From Desulfobacterales bacterium (GTDB lineage: Bacteria > Desulfobacterota > Desulfobacteria > Desulfobacterales > DTYH01): DNA of 37,111 bases. Of the stretch, positions 36,042 through 37,111 are shown piece after piece; positions within the stretch are counted from its first letter, which is position 1; every line of letters begins with the position of its first letter. The DNA lies in contig DTYH01000090.1 in assembly GCA_012961955.1 (NCBI GenBank), positions 1-37,111 on the forward strand, in the 5' to 3' direction. The position numbers were made by a program, and so were the translations under genes. The notes under the pieces are model-generated. The model was not told where the DNA came from. It did not search any database and saw nothing but the letters and a program-made list of their open reading frames with translations.

Positions 36042-37111
36042 ATGCCTGAGACTGTTATAAAAGTGAAGAACTTAAGCAAATGTTACAATTTGGGCGAACT
36101 CCATAAACAAACTGATTCGTTCCGCGAAAGAGTAACCCATACTTTTAAACGTCTTGCGCTGTACGCCACGCGGTATGGTTTTTACCGTAGACCTGGGGTA
36201 GAGAGGTCGTCCGGGGAAGGCTTCATATGGGCATTAAGGGATATTTCATTTGAAGTGAAAGAGGGTGAAGTTCTTGGTATTATCGGACGTAATGGCGCAG
36301 GAAAAAGCACGCTACTAAAGATTCTCTCACGGATCACCAAACCTACCAAGGGAAAAGCGTGGATTAATGGTCGGGTAGGCAGCCTGCTTGAGGTTGGAAC
36401 TGGCTTTCATCCAGAACTGACCGGTCGAGAAAACATTTACCTTAACGGCGCCATCCTGGGGATGAGGAGAGCAGAGATTAATAAGAAATTTGATGAGATT
36501 GTTGCATTTGCCGAGATTGATAGATTCATAGACACTCCGGTTAAGCGTTATTCAAGCGGTATGTACGTGCGTTTGGCCTTTGCGATAGCTGCTCATTTAC
36601 AACAAGATATTCTGTTGGTGGATGAAGTGCTCGCGGTCGGGGATTTAGCGTTTCAAAAGAAGTGTCTTGGGAAGATTGGGGATGTTGCAAAACAAGGTCG
36701 GACAATTCTTTTCGTGAGTCATCAGCTGTTTGCAATTCGGACCTTGTGCACCGAGACCGTTTGGCTGGATAGTGGACAAATAGTCAAAAAGGGGGCGACC
36801 CTTGAAGTCGTTAAGGACTATGAAGAAAAGGTGTTGAAGTCTTCTGGCAGATCTTTCCCTGTCGTGGAAAGGAGTGCTAGAGACACAGAGGGCCTTAGTT
36901 TTTATATCCAGCGCATTGAAATGTTTAATGCAAAAGGCGAACATAGTGCCGTATTTTCCTATAACAGCTCATTCATCCTGATTATCCACCTCGCTGGCCA
37001 ATGCAGGACAAAAGATTTTGGCATAGAGTTCCGAATTTATAAAGACTCTGGAGAGTATGCTTGCACAGGGGTTTCGAGCCTTTTCCATGATATCTATTTC
37101 GACAAGGGAAC
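36042..37111 (+). CDS. Polysaccharide ABC exporter, ATP-binding protein (Wzt-like), partial
   Basis: Open to the window end (356 codons visible), so it is missing from the ORF track. The ATPase domain has Walker A GRNGAGKST (about 81-89), VGTGFHPELTGRENIYLNG, signature YSSGMYVRLAFAIAA and Walker B ILLVDEVLAVGD, all typical of Wzt/TagH/RfbE ATPases. After about residue 280 comes a different, beta-rich segment (LSFYIQRIEMFNAKGEHSAVF, FILIIHLAG, FGIEFRIYKDSGEYACTG), which fits the carbohydrate-binding Wzt_C domain that recognises the polymer's capped end. That suggests a capped-chain O-antigen type system. The start ATG 36042 fits the family (MPETVIKVKNLSKCY). Confidence 0.94.
   Translation, partial: MPETVIKVKNLSKCYNLGELHKQTDSFRERVTHTFKRLALYATRYGFYRRPGVERSSGEGFIWALRDISFEVKEGEVLGIIGRNGAGKSTLLKILSRITKPTKGKAWINGRVGSLLEVGTGFHPELTGRENIYLNGAILGMRRAEINKKFDEIVAFAEIDRFIDTPVKRYSSGMYVRLAFAIAAHLQQDILLVDEVLAVGDLAFQKKCLGKIGDVAKQGRTILFVSHQLFAIRTLCTETVWLDSGQIVKKGATLEVVKDYEEKVLKSSGRSFPVVERSARDTEGLSFYIQRIEMFNAKGEHSAVFSYNSSFILIIHLAGQCRTKDFGIEFRIYKDSGEYACTGVSSLFHDIYFDKG

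Noticed and set aside
1-37111. CRISPR array, rRNA, integrase or complete insertion sequence
   Set aside because: No regularly spaced direct repeats, rRNA-like sequence or full transposase ORF was seen on either strand.

Overview
The window looks like a chromosomal piece of an anaerobic Desulfobacterota (former Deltaproteobacteria) bacterium. This is inferred from gene content: a corrinoid-dependent methyl-transfer set with a RACo-type activator, an Slp-type lipoprotein, MNT/HEPN genes beside a polysaccharide ABC exporter, and many small palindromic repeats. Housekeeping genes (gyrA, gpsA, radC, polA, rarA, plsY) are intact, while many accessory genes are broken.

Layout. 1-1.4 kb: a decayed and then an intact Slp-family lipoprotein gene. 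1.8-4.4 kb (minus): a hybrid sensor histidine kinase pseudogene with four in-frame stops and one frameshift. 4.4-6.75 kb: mostly non-coding, holding a degenerate dispersed repeat. 6.75-9 kb: an Asp/Glu-racemase-family enzyme and a convergent metallo-beta-lactamase-fold enzyme. 9.2-12.5 kb: a TPR-SpoIID protein disrupted by a compensating frameshift pair, then a membrane-anchored transglutaminase-like protein. 12.6-14.9 kb: ABC ATPase without its permease, HAD-like protein, plsY. 14.9-22.5 kb: gyrA-gpsA-radC and polA; convergent rarA ends at 22.74 kb.

25.0-30.0 kb is the most coherent functional unit. A corrinoid protein and a UroD/MtaA-family methyltransferase (plus strand) face a methyltetrahydrofolate:corrinoid methyltransferase and an iron-sulfur/ASKHA activator (minus strand), tail to tail with a 74-bp overlap. 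Together these make all four parts of a corrinoid methyl-transfer system (MT I, corrinoid protein, MT II, activator). It probably feeds methyl groups from an unknown methylated substrate into the tetrahydrofolate / Wood-Ljungdahl pathway. The corrinoid gene is preceded by a long, multi-branched inverted-repeat leader.

30-35.1 kb is a degraded zone: a second copy of the dispersed repeat with its centre inverted, a RAYT transposase remnant, a lone receiver protein, an XRE regulator, a broken second radC, a glycosyltransferase tail, an intact wHTH regulator, and a decayed MNT-HEPN pair. From 35.2 kb a polysaccharide ABC exporter (Wzm and Wzt-like) begins and runs off the window.

Several short repeat families with terminal inverted repeats sit between genes, one of them between a good promoter and gyrA. 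I see no tRNA, rRNA, CRISPR array or complete insertion sequence.
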